Shown: in pieces, positions 9,301 to 16,091 of the stretch
Numbering within the stretch: the stretch's first letter is position 1
Layout of the letters: each line of letters opens with the position of its first letter
Assembly: GCA_020846535.1 (NCBI GenBank)
Contig: JADLDR010000171.1
Location: 1-52,256 of the forward strand
Reading direction: 5' to 3'
Length of the DNA stretch: 52,256 nucleotides
Source of the DNA: Armatimonadota bacterium
GTDB lineage: Bacteria > Armatimonadota > JADLDR01
Notes under the pieces: model-generated
The model's input: the letters and a program-made list of their open reading frames with translations, nothing else
Database searches by the model: none
What the model was told of the DNA's origin: nothing
Program-made: the position numbers and the translations under genes

Positions 9301-9916
9301 CGGCTGGGCCTACGATATCGGCTACGGCGGCCTGGATCACGTGCTGGCCTCCGGCAGAGATGTGAATATCCTCGTCCTGGATACGGAAGTCTATTCCAAC
9401 ACCGGTGGGCAGATGTCCAAAGCGACCCCGAAAGGCGCGGTGGCGAAGTTCGCGGCAGGCGGCAAGCGCCAGGGCAAGAAGGAGCTAGGGCTGTTCGCGA
9501 TGGCCTACGGCAATGTCTATGTGGCGAAGGTGGCTCTGGGGGCCAATGACGGCCACACCATCCGGGCCTTCCTGGAAGCGGAAAGCTACCCCGGTCCCTC
9601 CATCATCATCGCCTACTCGCACTGCATCGCCCACGGCTACGACCTGCGCCTGGGCCTGGAGCAGCAGAAGAACGCGGTGAACTCCGGCTACTGGCCGCTC
9701 TACCGCTACAACCCGGCGATCAGGGCCGACGGGAAAAATCCCTTCATCCTGGACTCCAAAAAGCCCGCGCTGCCGGTCGAGAAATACATGTACAACGAAA
9801 CCCGCTTCAAGATGCTCACCCAGATGGATCCCGAAGCGGCGGCCCGACTTCTCGGCGAAGCCCAGCAGGAAATCGACGACCGCTACGCTCAGCTTGAGTA
9901 TCTTGCAGGGCAGTAA
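6353..9916 (+). CDS. nifJ: Pyruvate:ferredoxin (flavodoxin) oxidoreductase
   Basis: A 1187-residue homodimeric-type enzyme that oxidises pyruvate with CoA to acetyl-CoA and CO2, reducing ferredoxin or flavodoxin. All domains are fused in the usual order. The N-terminal pyrimidine-binding domain has IAIYPITPSSNMGE. The gamma domain follows, with two [4Fe-4S] motifs: CAQCGKCILVCP from about residue 702 and CTGCGLCVEACP from about 758. The C-terminal thiamine-diphosphate domain contains CAGCGE (about 831) and GDGWAYDIGYGG (about 982) followed by the EVYSNTGGQ motif. The start at 6353 is chosen because GAGAGAGG lies just upstream and the protein then matches the usual NifJ N-terminus. An earlier in-frame codon at 6227 lies inside the promoter. 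The gene is a marker of anaerobic pyruvate metabolism. Confidence 0.97.
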   Translation: MTERKKITIDGNEAAASVAHRLSEVIAIYPITPSSNMGELADQWSAEGKKNIWGTIPLVVEMQSEGGASGAVHGALQTGALSTTFTASQGLLLMIPNMYKIAGELTSTVFHVSARSVAAHALSIFGDHSDVMAIRGTGWAMLCSGSVQEAMDMAAIAHSATLESRVPFLHFFDGFRTSHEVLKIEMLNDDDLQAMVGDDPVHAHRARALSPESPKLRGTAQNPDVFFQAREAANPYYDRCAGLVQEAMDKFAALTGRAYRLFDYVGAPDAERVIVMMGSGAEVAHEAVEYMNARGEKVGLVKVRLFRPFSAEAFLKAIPATAKSIAVLDRCKEAGSAGEPLYQDILTALGEALVRGVSPFGGTIPRVVGGRYGLSSKEFTPAMVKGVFDGLREEALKATTPQHFTIGIEDDVTHLSLPYDPNFITEGDDIVRAMFFGLGADGTVGANKNSIKIIGEDTDNNAQGYFVYDSKKSGSMTVSHLRFGPSTIRSSYLISSANFVACHQFNFLERINVLEAAAEGAVFLLNSTFGPDEVWDQLPRPVQEQIIAKKLRFFVIDGYHVAKNAGMGNRINTVMQTCFFAISGVLPREEAIERIKYAVRKTYGRRGEAVVQRNFEAIDSALAQLHEVEVPARATSTVDLKPAFSDEAPDFIKNVLGSIFGGKGDALPVSAMPADGTFPTATSQWEKRNISLEIPVWDENTCAQCGKCILVCPHAVIRSKIYDPALLSGAPATFKSTGAKWTEFKGQSFTLQTAPEDCTGCGLCVEACPVKNKTEVRLKAINMAPQPPIRESENENWKFFLGLPEVERGRLKVNMVKDVQLLQPLFEFSGACAGCGETPYLKLMSQLFGDRAIVANATGCSSIYGGNLPTTPWARNADGRGPSWSNSLFEDNAEFGLGFRLTIDKHREYAGELLQKLSGQLSEDLARRLLETAQLTESGIAQQRGNVAELKAALASIDSDDARNLLSVADTLVRRSVWIVGGDGWAYDIGYGGLDHVLASGRDVNILVLDTEVYSNTGGQMSKATPKGAVAKFAAGGKRQGKKELGLFAMAYGNVYVAKVALGANDGHTIRAFLEAESYPGPSIIIAYSHCIAHGYDLRLGLEQQKNAVNSGYWPLYRYNPAIRADGKNPFILDSKKPALPVEKYMYNETRFKMLTQMDPEAAARLLGEAQQEIDDRYAQLEYLAGQ

Positions 9917-9920
9917 TGCA

Positions 9921-10016
9921 GGGGGTAGGGGGTAGGGGGTAGGGGGTAGAGTGTGGCGTCAGCTCCATTTACGCAGCCGCCACACCCCGCACCCTAAACC
10001 CTACCCCCTATCCCCT
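9921..10016. repeat. GGGGGTA tandem repeat with complementary downstream arm
   Basis: Four exact 7-nt units GGGGGTA (9921-9948) are followed by GTGTGGCG (9951-9958), a short spacer, the complementary CGCCACAC (9978-9985), and then a C-rich arm containing CCCTACCCCCTA. The whole can fold into one long imperfect hairpin. It fills the gap between nifJ and the next gene, which has its own ribosome site at 10029-10033. It may be an intergenic repeat, a transcript-stability element or an attenuator. The G-run strand could also form a G-quadruplex. Confidence 0.7.
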
Positions 10017-10038
10017 TACCTCGTGGATGGAGAATAAC

Positions 10039-11046
10039 ATGCCTGATCTGACGACGAAATACCTGGGTCTGACCCTTGCGAATCCGCTCGTACACAGCGC
10101 GAGTCCTTTAGCCAAGAATCTGGACAGCATCCGCCAGATGGAGGACTCCGGTGTGGGGGGAATCGTGCTGCACTCGCTCTTCGAAGAGCAGATCAACCGG
10201 GACATAAACGAGCTGGATGAGTTTCTTTTCCAGGGCACGGACGCCTACGCGGAATCGCTGTCCTACTTCCCGGAGCCGCAGGAATACCAGTTCGGCCCGG
10301 ATGAATACCTGGAGCATATCCAAAAAGCTAAAGCGGCGGTGAAGGTTCCGATCATCGCCAGCCTGAACGGGATCTCGACCGGCGGCTGGATCGGATATGC
10401 TAAAAAGATGGAGCAGGCCGGGGCCGACGCCCTGGAACTCAACATCTACTTCATTCCCACCGATCCGGCCCTGGCGGGATCGGAAGTGGAATCCACCTAT
10501 GCGGCGCTGGTCCGGGATATCAAGGGGAGCATCGGGATACCGGTGGCCGTCAAGCTCAGCCCCTTCTTCAGCAACATGGCCCATGTCGCCAGAGACCTGG
10601 AGGCAGCCGGGGCCGACGCGCTGGTCCTCTTCAACCGCTTCTACCAGCCCGATTTCGACCTGGAAGAGCTGGAAGTGATCCCGAAGGCCACGCTGAGCGC
10701 GGGCGGAGAATCCCAGGAGTTCCTCCTGCCTCTCCGGTGGACCGCGATTCTTTACGGCAAGGTGGAGTGCGACCTGGCCCTCACAACCGGCGTTCACAGC
10801 GCCGCCGAGGTACTCAAGGGTCTGATGGCCGGGGCGAAGGTCACCATGATGACCTCCGAACTGCTGACTAACGGCATCGGGCGCATCACCGAAATCATGG
10901 CCGATCTGGTGAACTGGATGGAAGAGAAAGAATACGAATCCGTCCGGCAGATGATCGGGAGCATGAGTCAGAAATCCGTTCCCTACCCCTCTGTCTTCGA
11001 ACGCGCCCACTACATGCGGGCGCTGAGCAGCTACCGGGTCGGGTAG
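10039..11046 (+). CDS. Dihydroorotate dehydrogenase-like flavoprotein
   Basis: A 335-residue FMN-binding TIM barrel related to class 1 dihydroorotate dehydrogenases and to PreA of dihydropyrimidine dehydrogenase. Visible family features are LGLTLANPLVHSASP at the N-terminus, NIYFIPTDP, the lysine in VAVKLSPFFSN and the phosphate-binding end ALTTGVHSAAEVLKGLMAGA. The canonical orotate-binding asparagine and catalytic loops are not clearly conserved, so a true pyrD role is doubtful. I start it at 10039 because GGAGA lies 5 nt upstream; an in-frame ATG 12 nt earlier overlaps that ribosome site. It directly follows nifJ, which suggests a shared redox context and possibly a shared transcript. The substrate is unknown. 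Confidence 0.8.
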   Translation: MPDLTTKYLGLTLANPLVHSASPLAKNLDSIRQMEDSGVGGIVLHSLFEEQINRDINELDEFLFQGTDAYAESLSYFPEPQEYQFGPDEYLEHIQKAKAAVKVPIIASLNGISTGGWIGYAKKMEQAGADALELNIYFIPTDPALAGSEVESTYAALVRDIKGSIGIPVAVKLSPFFSNMAHVARDLEAAGADALVLFNRFYQPDFDLEELEVIPKATLSAGGESQEFLLPLRWTAILYGKVECDLALTTGVHSAAEVLKGLMAGAKVTMMTSELLTNGIGRITEIMADLVNWMEEKEYESVRQMIGSMSQKSVPYPSVFERAHYMRALSSYRVG

Positions 11047-11060
11047 GCTGATCCACATCA

Positions 11061-11091
11061 AAAGGCCGCACTCTACGGTGCGGCCTTTTTT
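11061..11091. terminator. Rho-independent terminator, bidirectional
   Basis: A perfect 11-bp stem, AAAGGCCGCAC at 11061-11071 and GTGCGGCCTTT at 11078-11088, with a 6-nt loop, runs into a T-tract on the plus strand (11086-11091). On the minus strand the stem is followed by four T. It lies between two convergent units, so it probably ends both. Confidence 0.9.
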
Positions 11092-11164
11092 GTTTTGGGG
11101 AGAATGCGCCGGATATCGACTTTTCAGCTTTCCTCGTTCCATCAGGCTCAATCCTCTGCCCTGA

Positions 11165-11977
11165 TCAAACCGGCCCTTTCTCTACCCTGAACACCAGTTC
11201 CGTCGGGAACTCGAATTTCTGCCAGGGCCAGTTTTTGCCGGAAATCAGGCTGAGGAAATGGGATTCGTAGTGGGGAACCATTCCTTTCGGGCGTCCTCCC
11301 AGGCTTCGGGCCGGATAGGAGACGATCAGGTAACGCGCCCTGACTTTTTCCAGAAGAGTTCTGCCGGCGGACTTGTCCACTTGCTCCAGGCAGGGGATGG
11401 TTTTCAGAATCAGGGCCAGGTCGGCCTCCGGCAGAGGGCAGCCCGACAGAACATCGCACGCGACAGATTCCCCTTTGACGGGCAACAAGCGCATGAACTC
11501 CCGGAGGAAGCGCATCATATCGAGGTAGATGTCGCAGGCGAAGTATTCCATTCCGTCAAAGGGCATCCAGGGGAGAGCCAGGGGGTTGAGGCCGCAGGCG
11601 ATGTCAACGACCGAACGGACGGGCGGCAGTCCGGCCAGGATTTCGCCGTAGAAGCGGTCGAGGAAGGGAAGGCGCTCCCGTGTGGAGGCATGGGATTGCA
11701 TGGCTTTCCGGCAGGTGGCCTTAAGCGCATCGCTACCGCCGGGCTGTACGGCTTCTTCCAGCCTGGAGAGCCAGAGGGAATAGGGCATTTCTCCTTCCTG
11801 ATAGGCCCCGCCGATCTGGTGAAGCTTGTTTTTCGTGGCCCGGACCGCTTCTTTGAAAGAGCGCCCTTTTGAAAGCTCGCAGGAGCCGATGCTCCGGATC
11901 GTCGCCTCGCAGACCTGGCGGTATTTGGCGCTGAGGCGCACCACCTGCGCCAGCCTTTCCAGGGCGTCTTCCCTCAA
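11165..11977 (-). CDS. Rmt/ArmA-family 16S rRNA (guanine-1405-N7)-methyltransferase homologue
   Basis: A 270-residue SAM-dependent methyltransferase. Enzymes of this family methylate N7 of G1405 in helix 44 of 16S rRNA and block 4,6-linked aminoglycosides. The signature is clear: the N-terminal RNA-binding domain contains KEAVRATKNKLHQIGGAY (about 43-59), then SHASTRERL (95-103), the SAM motif DIACGLNPLAL (125-135), LALILKTIPCLE (187-198) and VSYPARSLGGRPKGM (219-233), ending with PTELVF. Start is a TTG at 11977 overlapping the stop of the upstream tgt-like gene (CTTTGA), with GAGGG 8 nt upstream. The open frame continues upstream only as out-of-frame tgt sequence. It is last in a unit with rsmI and a tgt paralogue. 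No aminoglycoside biosynthesis genes are near. Family membership is strong; the target base is inferred from the family. Confidence 0.88.
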   Translation of the reverse strand: MREDALERLAQVVRLSAKYRQVCEATIRSIGSCELSKGRSFKEAVRATKNKLHQIGGAYQEGEMPYSLWLSRLEEAVQPGGSDALKATCRKAMQSHASTRERLPFLDRFYGEILAGLPPVRSVVDIACGLNPLALPWMPFDGMEYFACDIYLDMMRFLREFMRLLPVKGESVACDVLSGCPLPEADLALILKTIPCLEQVDKSAGRTLLEKVRARYLIVSYPARSLGGRPKGMVPHYESHFLSLISGKNWPWQKFEFPTELVFRVEKGPV

Positions 11978-13071
11978 AGGATTTCCCTCAACAGGCCGGT
12001 AAGCTGGCTCATGAAACGGAGGTTGTGGATGGTGGCGAGGCGGAAGAAAAGGGTGTCGCTGATTTTGAAGAGATGGTGCAAGTAACCGAGCGAGTAGCGG
12101 GCGCAGCAGAGGCCGTCGCATGCCCTGGAGACCGGCCCGGCGATTTTGATGTGCTTTTTGTCTCCGATGTAGAGATAATCGAGCCATTTTCCTTCGAGCC
12201 GGGAAGGGGCCGCGCCCCCGGCCCATCGATAGAGCCGCCCGTGGCGGGCGTCCCGGGTCGGCATGGCGCTGTCGAAAATGCCGTAACCGAGGCGGGCGCA
12301 TTCGGCGATATTGGCCGGGTGGCCCACCCCCAAAGCATGCATGGGCAGGTGAGAGGGGATCAGGCTGCGGGTGTAGGCGATCATCTCGGTCAGAAGATTG
12401 CCTTCGGCATCGAGGGGCCATCCGCCGTAGCCGTAGCCGTCGAAGCCTATTTCCAGCAGCCTGCTGGCGCACTCCCGGCGCAGTTCCCTTGAGCCTCCCC
12501 CCTGGATGACCGCAAAAAGAAGCGGCCTCTGCCCGTCTCCCGGCTTCTTTTGATGGAGGATGCGCTCGAACTCCTCCTTACACCGGGCGGCCCAATCCAC
12601 TGTCCGCCGGACAGATTCCTGCTGGGCGGGAAAGGGGTCGTCCACATGGGTGCAGTCATCCAGGCAGATCGCCACATCCGCCCCGTAGCTCAGTTGAAGC
12701 TGGATGCTTTTCTCAGGGGAGAGTTGCACTTTGCGGCCTGAATCATCGGGCCGGAAGATGATCTCCTTGTTGGTCAGCAGGCCCCGCTTTGGGTTCTGGC
12801 GGATCAGGGAGTATGCCTGGAAGCCTCCGGAGTCGGTGACGATGGGCCGGTTCCATCCCGCCATCCGGTGCAGCCCGGCCAGAGCATGGATGGTGGAGGA
12901 GCCGGGCCGCTGCATCAGGTGGAATGCGTTCATAACCACCGCCTGAATGCCGCATTCCTCCAGGTCGCGGCTGTCGGCGGCGCGGACAACCCCCTGAGTG
13001 GCGTCCGGCAGGAAGAGGGGCATTTCCAGAGCGCCGTGCGGCAGGGAAAGAGAGGGCTTGTCCGGGCTCAT
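11974..13071 (-). CDS. Divergent tRNA-guanine transglycosylase (Tgt) paralogue
   Basis: A 365-residue base-exchange enzyme fold. True Tgt swaps guanine-34 of certain tRNAs for preQ1. Conserved here are D80 (TDSGGFQ), Q190 (FAVIQGG), the nucleophile D267 in FDSAMPTRDARHG and the C-terminal YLHHL with H349 (IHN). Two things are unusual. The base-recognition loop, normally GGLAVGE, reads GGWPLDAE (216-223). The zinc site, normally CxCxxC plus His, reads CDGLCC (318-323), with the second cysteine replaced by glycine and an extra cysteine beside the third. The gene starts 10 nt after rsmI, with GAGGAG at the rsmI stop, and overlaps the rmt start. It may use another 7-deazaguanine or another RNA than canonical Tgt. 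That is inference. Confidence 0.8.
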   Translation of the reverse strand: MSPDKPSLSLPHGALEMPLFLPDATQGVVRAADSRDLEECGIQAVVMNAFHLMQRPGSSTIHALAGLHRMAGWNRPIVTDSGGFQAYSLIRQNPKRGLLTNKEIIFRPDDSGRKVQLSPEKSIQLQLSYGADVAICLDDCTHVDDPFPAQQESVRRTVDWAARCKEEFERILHQKKPGDGQRPLLFAVIQGGGSRELRRECASRLLEIGFDGYGYGGWPLDAEGNLLTEMIAYTRSLIPSHLPMHALGVGHPANIAECARLGYGIFDSAMPTRDARHGRLYRWAGGAAPSRLEGKWLDYLYIGDKKHIKIAGPVSRACDGLCCARYSLGYLHHLFKISDTLFFRLATIHNLRFMSQLTGLLREIL

Positions 13072-13081
13072 GGGGCGCTCC

Positions 13082-13750
13082 TCAAGTCTGCTTGCCTGCG
13101 ATCACGACGGTGTACTCCCCCCGGGGGTCCGATCCCTCCAGCTGGCCCAGCAGCTCCGACAAAGGGCCGCGGTCCACGGACTCGAAGAGTTTGGTCAGGT
13201 CGTTGGCGACCGCGGCTTCGCGGTCGCCGTAGATTTCGAGAGCATCTTTGAGGAAGGCTTTCAGGCGATAAGGACTTTCGTAGAAGATGAGGGTGTGCGG
13301 GGACGCCTCATCGACCCGGAGGAATTTGCGCCGGGGGCCGGGTTTGTGCGGGGGGAAGCCCCGAAAGGTGAAGCTGTGTACCGGCAGGCCGGAGAGAACC
13401 AGGGCCATCACTAAGGCCGTCGGGCCAGGAATGGCCGTGACCGGCACGCCCGACCGGATCGCCTGGCGCACCAGGGTGAAGCCGGGGTCCGAGATGCCGG
13501 GCGTTCCGGCCTCTGTCACCAGGGCCACCGTTTTGCCCTGCTCCAGCAGGACTATCAGCCTGCCGACCGCCTGGGATTCATTATGCTCGTGAAACGATGC
13601 CTGCGGTTTTTTGATCTCGAAATGCTTCAGAAGGATGCCTGTCTTCCGGGTATCCTCGCTGGCGATCAGGTCGGCGCTCTTCAAAGTCTCCAGAGCGCGC
13701 AGGGTGATATCCCCCAGGTTGCCAATGGGGGTCGAAACGATATAAAGCAT
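13082..13750 (-). CDS. rsmI: 16S rRNA (cytidine-1402-2'-O)-methyltransferase RsmI
   Basis: A 222-residue tetrapyrrole-methylase-fold enzyme that 2'-O-methylates C1402 of 16S rRNA, next to the P site in helix 44. Family motifs are [12 protein letters not shown] (5-16), ASEDTRKTG (30-38), [14 protein letters not shown] (77-90), AIPGPTALV (106-114) and FYESPYRL (156-163). I start it at 13750, where AGAGG lies 7 nt upstream; an upstream in-frame extension of 31 residues has no family likeness. It is about 60 residues shorter than E. coli RsmI, because the C-terminal extension is absent, which is common outside Proteobacteria. It lies between a DUF502 gene (31 nt upstream) and the tgt paralogue (10 nt downstream), so the four genes look like one operon. 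Confidence 0.93.
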   Translation of the reverse strand: MLYIVSTPIGNLGDITLRALETLKSADLIASEDTRKTGILLKHFEIKKPQASFHEHNESQAVGRLIVLLEQGKTVALVTEAGTPGISDPGFTLVRQAIRSGVPVTAIPGPTALVMALVLSGLPVHSFTFRGFPPHKPGPRRKFLRVDEASPHTLIFYESPYRLKAFLKDALEIYGDREAAVANDLTKLFESVDRGPLSELLGQLEGSDPRGEYTVVIAGKQT

Positions 13751-13781
13751 CGGAAAGCCTCTGCGGATGGATTCGATAAAC

Positions 13782-14405
13782 TTACAGCCCTTCGCCGGAC
13801 ACCCCGCCCGATACCAGGAAAGCCATGATTTTAGAGCTTTCAATATTTAGAGGCGTTACCTGTTCCCTTGCGAAGATCAGCACATTGCCCGCGAAGTTAT
13901 ATGCCTGGGGAAGATAGACGGCCACATGATCGGGAAGGCCCACAGTCTCCAGGCTGTCCCGGGTGATGAACCCCAGCGCCCGGGCGGTCCCTCCTGGCGT
14001 CAGGCTCACCAGGACAGGCTGGTCAAAGCTTTTTTTGTCCCCGACGAAGGCCCCGATGAGGTCTTTGAGAGAGCCGTAGACCAGCTTGACCACCGGAGGC
14101 TTGGTGAAGATCGCCTCAATATAATTAAACGCCCTGCGGGTGATGATATTCGACCCCAGGAAGCCCACCAGAAGGATAATGAAGACCGTGATTAAAAAGC
14201 CCACGCCGGGGATGGGCAGGTTCAGCCATCCGTCGATTTTGGTGAAAGCCAGGTAGATCAGATACGCCGTGCCGACCGTCGGGATCAGGATCAGCAGCCC
14301 TTCCACGAAATAGCGGATCACCCGGCTGAACCGGCTGCGGGCCGGCAGCTTCCGGCATATATCTTCATCTTCTATGCTGATTTTGGGGTTGACGTTTTTA
14401 TCCAT
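13782..14405 (-). CDS. DUF502 family membrane protein
   Basis: A 207-residue membrane protein. Two transmembrane helices are visible after a polar N-terminus: [20 protein letters not shown] and [20 protein letters not shown]. The DUF502 hallmark follows, with [19 protein letters not shown], then a soluble domain with [12 protein letters not shown] and [18 protein letters not shown]. Function is unknown across the family. I prefer the second ATG at 14405, since GAGG lies 6 nt upstream of it and overlaps the first ATG at 14411. It is first in the rsmI unit, probably by operon sharing rather than by functional linkage. Confidence 0.88.
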   Translation of the reverse strand: MDKNVNPKISIEDEDICRKLPARSRFSRVIRYFVEGLLILIPTVGTAYLIYLAFTKIDGWLNLPIPGVGFLITVFIILLVGFLGSNIITRRAFNYIEAIFTKPPVVKLVYGSLKDLIGAFVGDKKSFDQPVLVSLTPGGTARALGFITRDSLETVGLPDHVAVYLPQAYNFAGNVLIFAREQVTPLNIESSKIMAFLVSGGVSGEGL

Positions 14406-14411
14406 TCGCAT

Positions 14412-14631
14412 CCTCGAAAAAGATCGACTTTTCGCCTATAGGTTCATCATATCGTCGGGGAATCCTTTCTTTACGCGCCCGTCCTGATGGCAGCCCCGAT
14501 ATTCCGGCAAGCAACCGCATCGATGCCATCGTGCAGACTATTTACGACGAGGCCGGATCGATATCATCGTAAAGGGTGTCCCTGAAGAGGCCGCAGTCGA
14601 TTAGGTCTGCGGCCTTCGCTCGGATTGATAT
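14412..14631. other. Divergent intergenic region with hairpin and a coding-like remnant
   Basis: This is most of the 317-nt gap between the DUF502 and miaB genes. A 9-bp perfect stem, AGGCCGCAG at 14588-14596 and CTGCGGCCT at 14607-14615, has no T-run and may be a weak or factor-assisted terminator. Bases 14486-14572 on the plus strand read in frame as a protein-like segment (PDIPASNRIDAIVQTIYDEA) ending in TAA but without a start codon, which may be the tail of a lost gene. No RNA gene was recognised. Confidence 0.35.
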
Positions 14632-14660
14632 TTGACATAGCCTCAGAGACATGGTATACT
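14632..14660 (+). promoter_or_regulatory. Consensus sigma-70 promoter of miaB
   Basis: TTGACA at 14632-14637 and TATACT at 14655-14660 with an ideal 17-nt spacer. Transcription should begin near 14667, which excludes the earliest in-frame start of miaB at 14651 and supports the start at 14723. Confidence 0.88.
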
Positions 14661-14722
14661 TACTATGGTTTTTGTTTGTTTTTATTTTGTTATGCTCGGA
14701 GGGTAACAGGCGGGAGGTGGGA

Positions 14723-16087
14723 ATGTTGCCGGGAGGCAGGCTGGAAAATACGGTTATGGAAGAGGATCCGATTTATCCGAACAGGCAGGGCAAGTCGGTT
14801 TATATCGAAACCTACGGCTGCCAGATGAATGTCAGCGATTCCGAGATGATGACCAGGGTGCTGAAGCAGGCCGGTTATGGCGTGGCAGCCGATCTGGAGC
14901 AGGCCGACGTGATTTTGCTCAACACCTGCGCCGTGAGGGAACATGCGGAGCAGCGGATACTGGGGCGCGTCGGGCAGTTGGCGCAGTGCCGGGTCAGGAA
15001 GCCGCATCTTCTGCTGGGATTGTGCGGGTGCATGGCCCAGCACCTCCGGGACAGGCTGCTGCGGCAGATCCCCTATCTGAACCTGGTGGTCGGCCCGGAC
15101 GGCTACCGCCGCCTGCCGGAGCTGATCGCCCGGGCCTCCGAAGAGGCAGTGATCGATGTGCGGCTCGATAGGACGGAGGCTTACGAGGATATCGCGCCTG
15201 TCCGGGCCGATGGGGTAAGCGCCTTTGTGACCATCATGCGGGGGTGCGACAAGGTCTGTTCGTTCTGCATCGTCCCCTTCGTGCGGGGCCGGGAGCGGAG
15301 CCTCGCGCCGGAGGCGATTTTAGCCGATGTGCGCCGCCTGGCCGCATCGGGGGTTAAAGAGATCACCTACCTGGGCCAGACGGTCAACTCCTATTACCAT
15401 GATGAAACCGATTTTGCCGGGCTGCTGCGCCGGACCGAAGATATTGACGGCATCGAGCGCATCCGGTTCATGTCCCCTTATCCGGCGGATATGACGGACC
15501 GGGCTATCGAGGCGATGGCCTCCTGCAAGAAGGTCTGCCGCCACCTCCATCTGCCGTTGCAATCGGCCTCCGACCCGGTGCTGGAACGGATGCGGAGGCA
15601 GTATACGGTGGGGGAATACCGCCATCTGGTGCGCCGCCTCCGGGAAGCCATGCCCGATCTCTCGCTGACAACCGATATCATCGTCGGCTTCCCCGGCGAA
15701 ACGGAAGAGGATTTCCGGCTCACATACGATTTTCTGGAGGAGATGCGATACGATTCGGCCTTTCTCTTCAAATATTCGGCCCGAGAGGGAACCCGCGCCT
15801 ACCGCTGGGGCGATATCTTGAGCGAGGAGGAGAAGAACCGGCGGCTGGAAGAGATCATCGCCCTCCAGGAGCGCATCACAGTGGAGGCGAACCGGGAATG
15901 GGTGGGCCGAATCGCCGATGTCATGGTGGAAGGAGAATCCAGGCGCAGCGATTCGGAGTGGTACGGGCGCACCTCGCAGTATAAAACCGTCGTCTTTCCT
16001 CGCAACGGGGAGCGGCCCGGGGAGATCGTGCCGGTCACCATCGAGGAAGCGAGAACCCATACCCTGGTCGGCAGAAGGGCGGGGTGA
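14723..16087 (+). CDS. miaB: tRNA-2-methylthio-N6-dimethylallyladenosine synthase MiaB
   Basis: A 454-residue radical-SAM methylthiotransferase that converts i6A37 to ms2i6A37 in tRNAs reading UNN codons. The N-terminal UPF0004 domain supplies three cluster-binding cysteines: C33 (YGCQMN), C69 (NTCAVRE) and C103 (GLCGCMAQ). The radical-SAM motif is C175-x3-C179-x2-C182 (CDKVCSFC), followed by the family region VGFPGETEEDF. A TRAM-like domain closes the protein (VGRIADVMVEG onwards). The start at 14723 has GGGAGG just upstream and lies downstream of the predicted transcription start; the in-frame ATG at 14651 overlaps the promoter. The next gene begins 4 nt after the stop, so the two are probably co-transcribed. 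Confidence 0.95.
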   Translation: MLPGGRLENTVMEEDPIYPNRQGKSVYIETYGCQMNVSDSEMMTRVLKQAGYGVAADLEQADVILLNTCAVREHAEQRILGRVGQLAQCRVRKPHLLLGLCGCMAQHLRDRLLRQIPYLNLVVGPDGYRRLPELIARASEEAVIDVRLDRTEAYEDIAPVRADGVSAFVTIMRGCDKVCSFCIVPFVRGRERSLAPEAILADVRRLAASGVKEITYLGQTVNSYYHDETDFAGLLRRTEDIDGIERIRFMSPYPADMTDRAIEAMASCKKVCRHLHLPLQSASDPVLERMRRQYTVGEYRHLVRRLREAMPDLSLTTDIIVGFPGETEEDFRLTYDFLEEMRYDSAFLFKYSAREGTRAYRWGDILSEEEKNRRLEEIIALQERITVEANREWVGRIADVMVEGESRRSDSEWYGRTSQYKTVVFPRNGERPGEIVPVTIEEARTHTLVGRRAG

Positions 16088-16091
16088 CGGC

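Noticed and set aside
7835..9340. Long minus-strand open frame (501 codons) within nifJ
   Set aside because: Antisense to conserved NifJ domains, with composition expected from the complementary codons.
9921..9948. Possible CRISPR array
   Set aside because: Units are contiguous 7-mers without spacers and no cas genes are present.
10039..11046. Housekeeping dihydroorotate dehydrogenase (pyrD)
   Set aside because: Catalytic and orotate-binding motifs are not clearly conserved and no other pyrimidine gene is nearby.
11165..11977. Self-resistance gene of an aminoglycoside biosynthesis cluster
   Set aside because: No aminocyclitol or glycosyltransferase biosynthesis genes in the window; the flanking genes are RNA-modification genes.
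11978..12472. N-terminal extension of the Rmt-family protein through the tgt gene
   Set aside because: The extra 165 residues are Arg/Pro-rich out-of-frame tgt sequence; the TTG at 11977 has a proper ribosome site.
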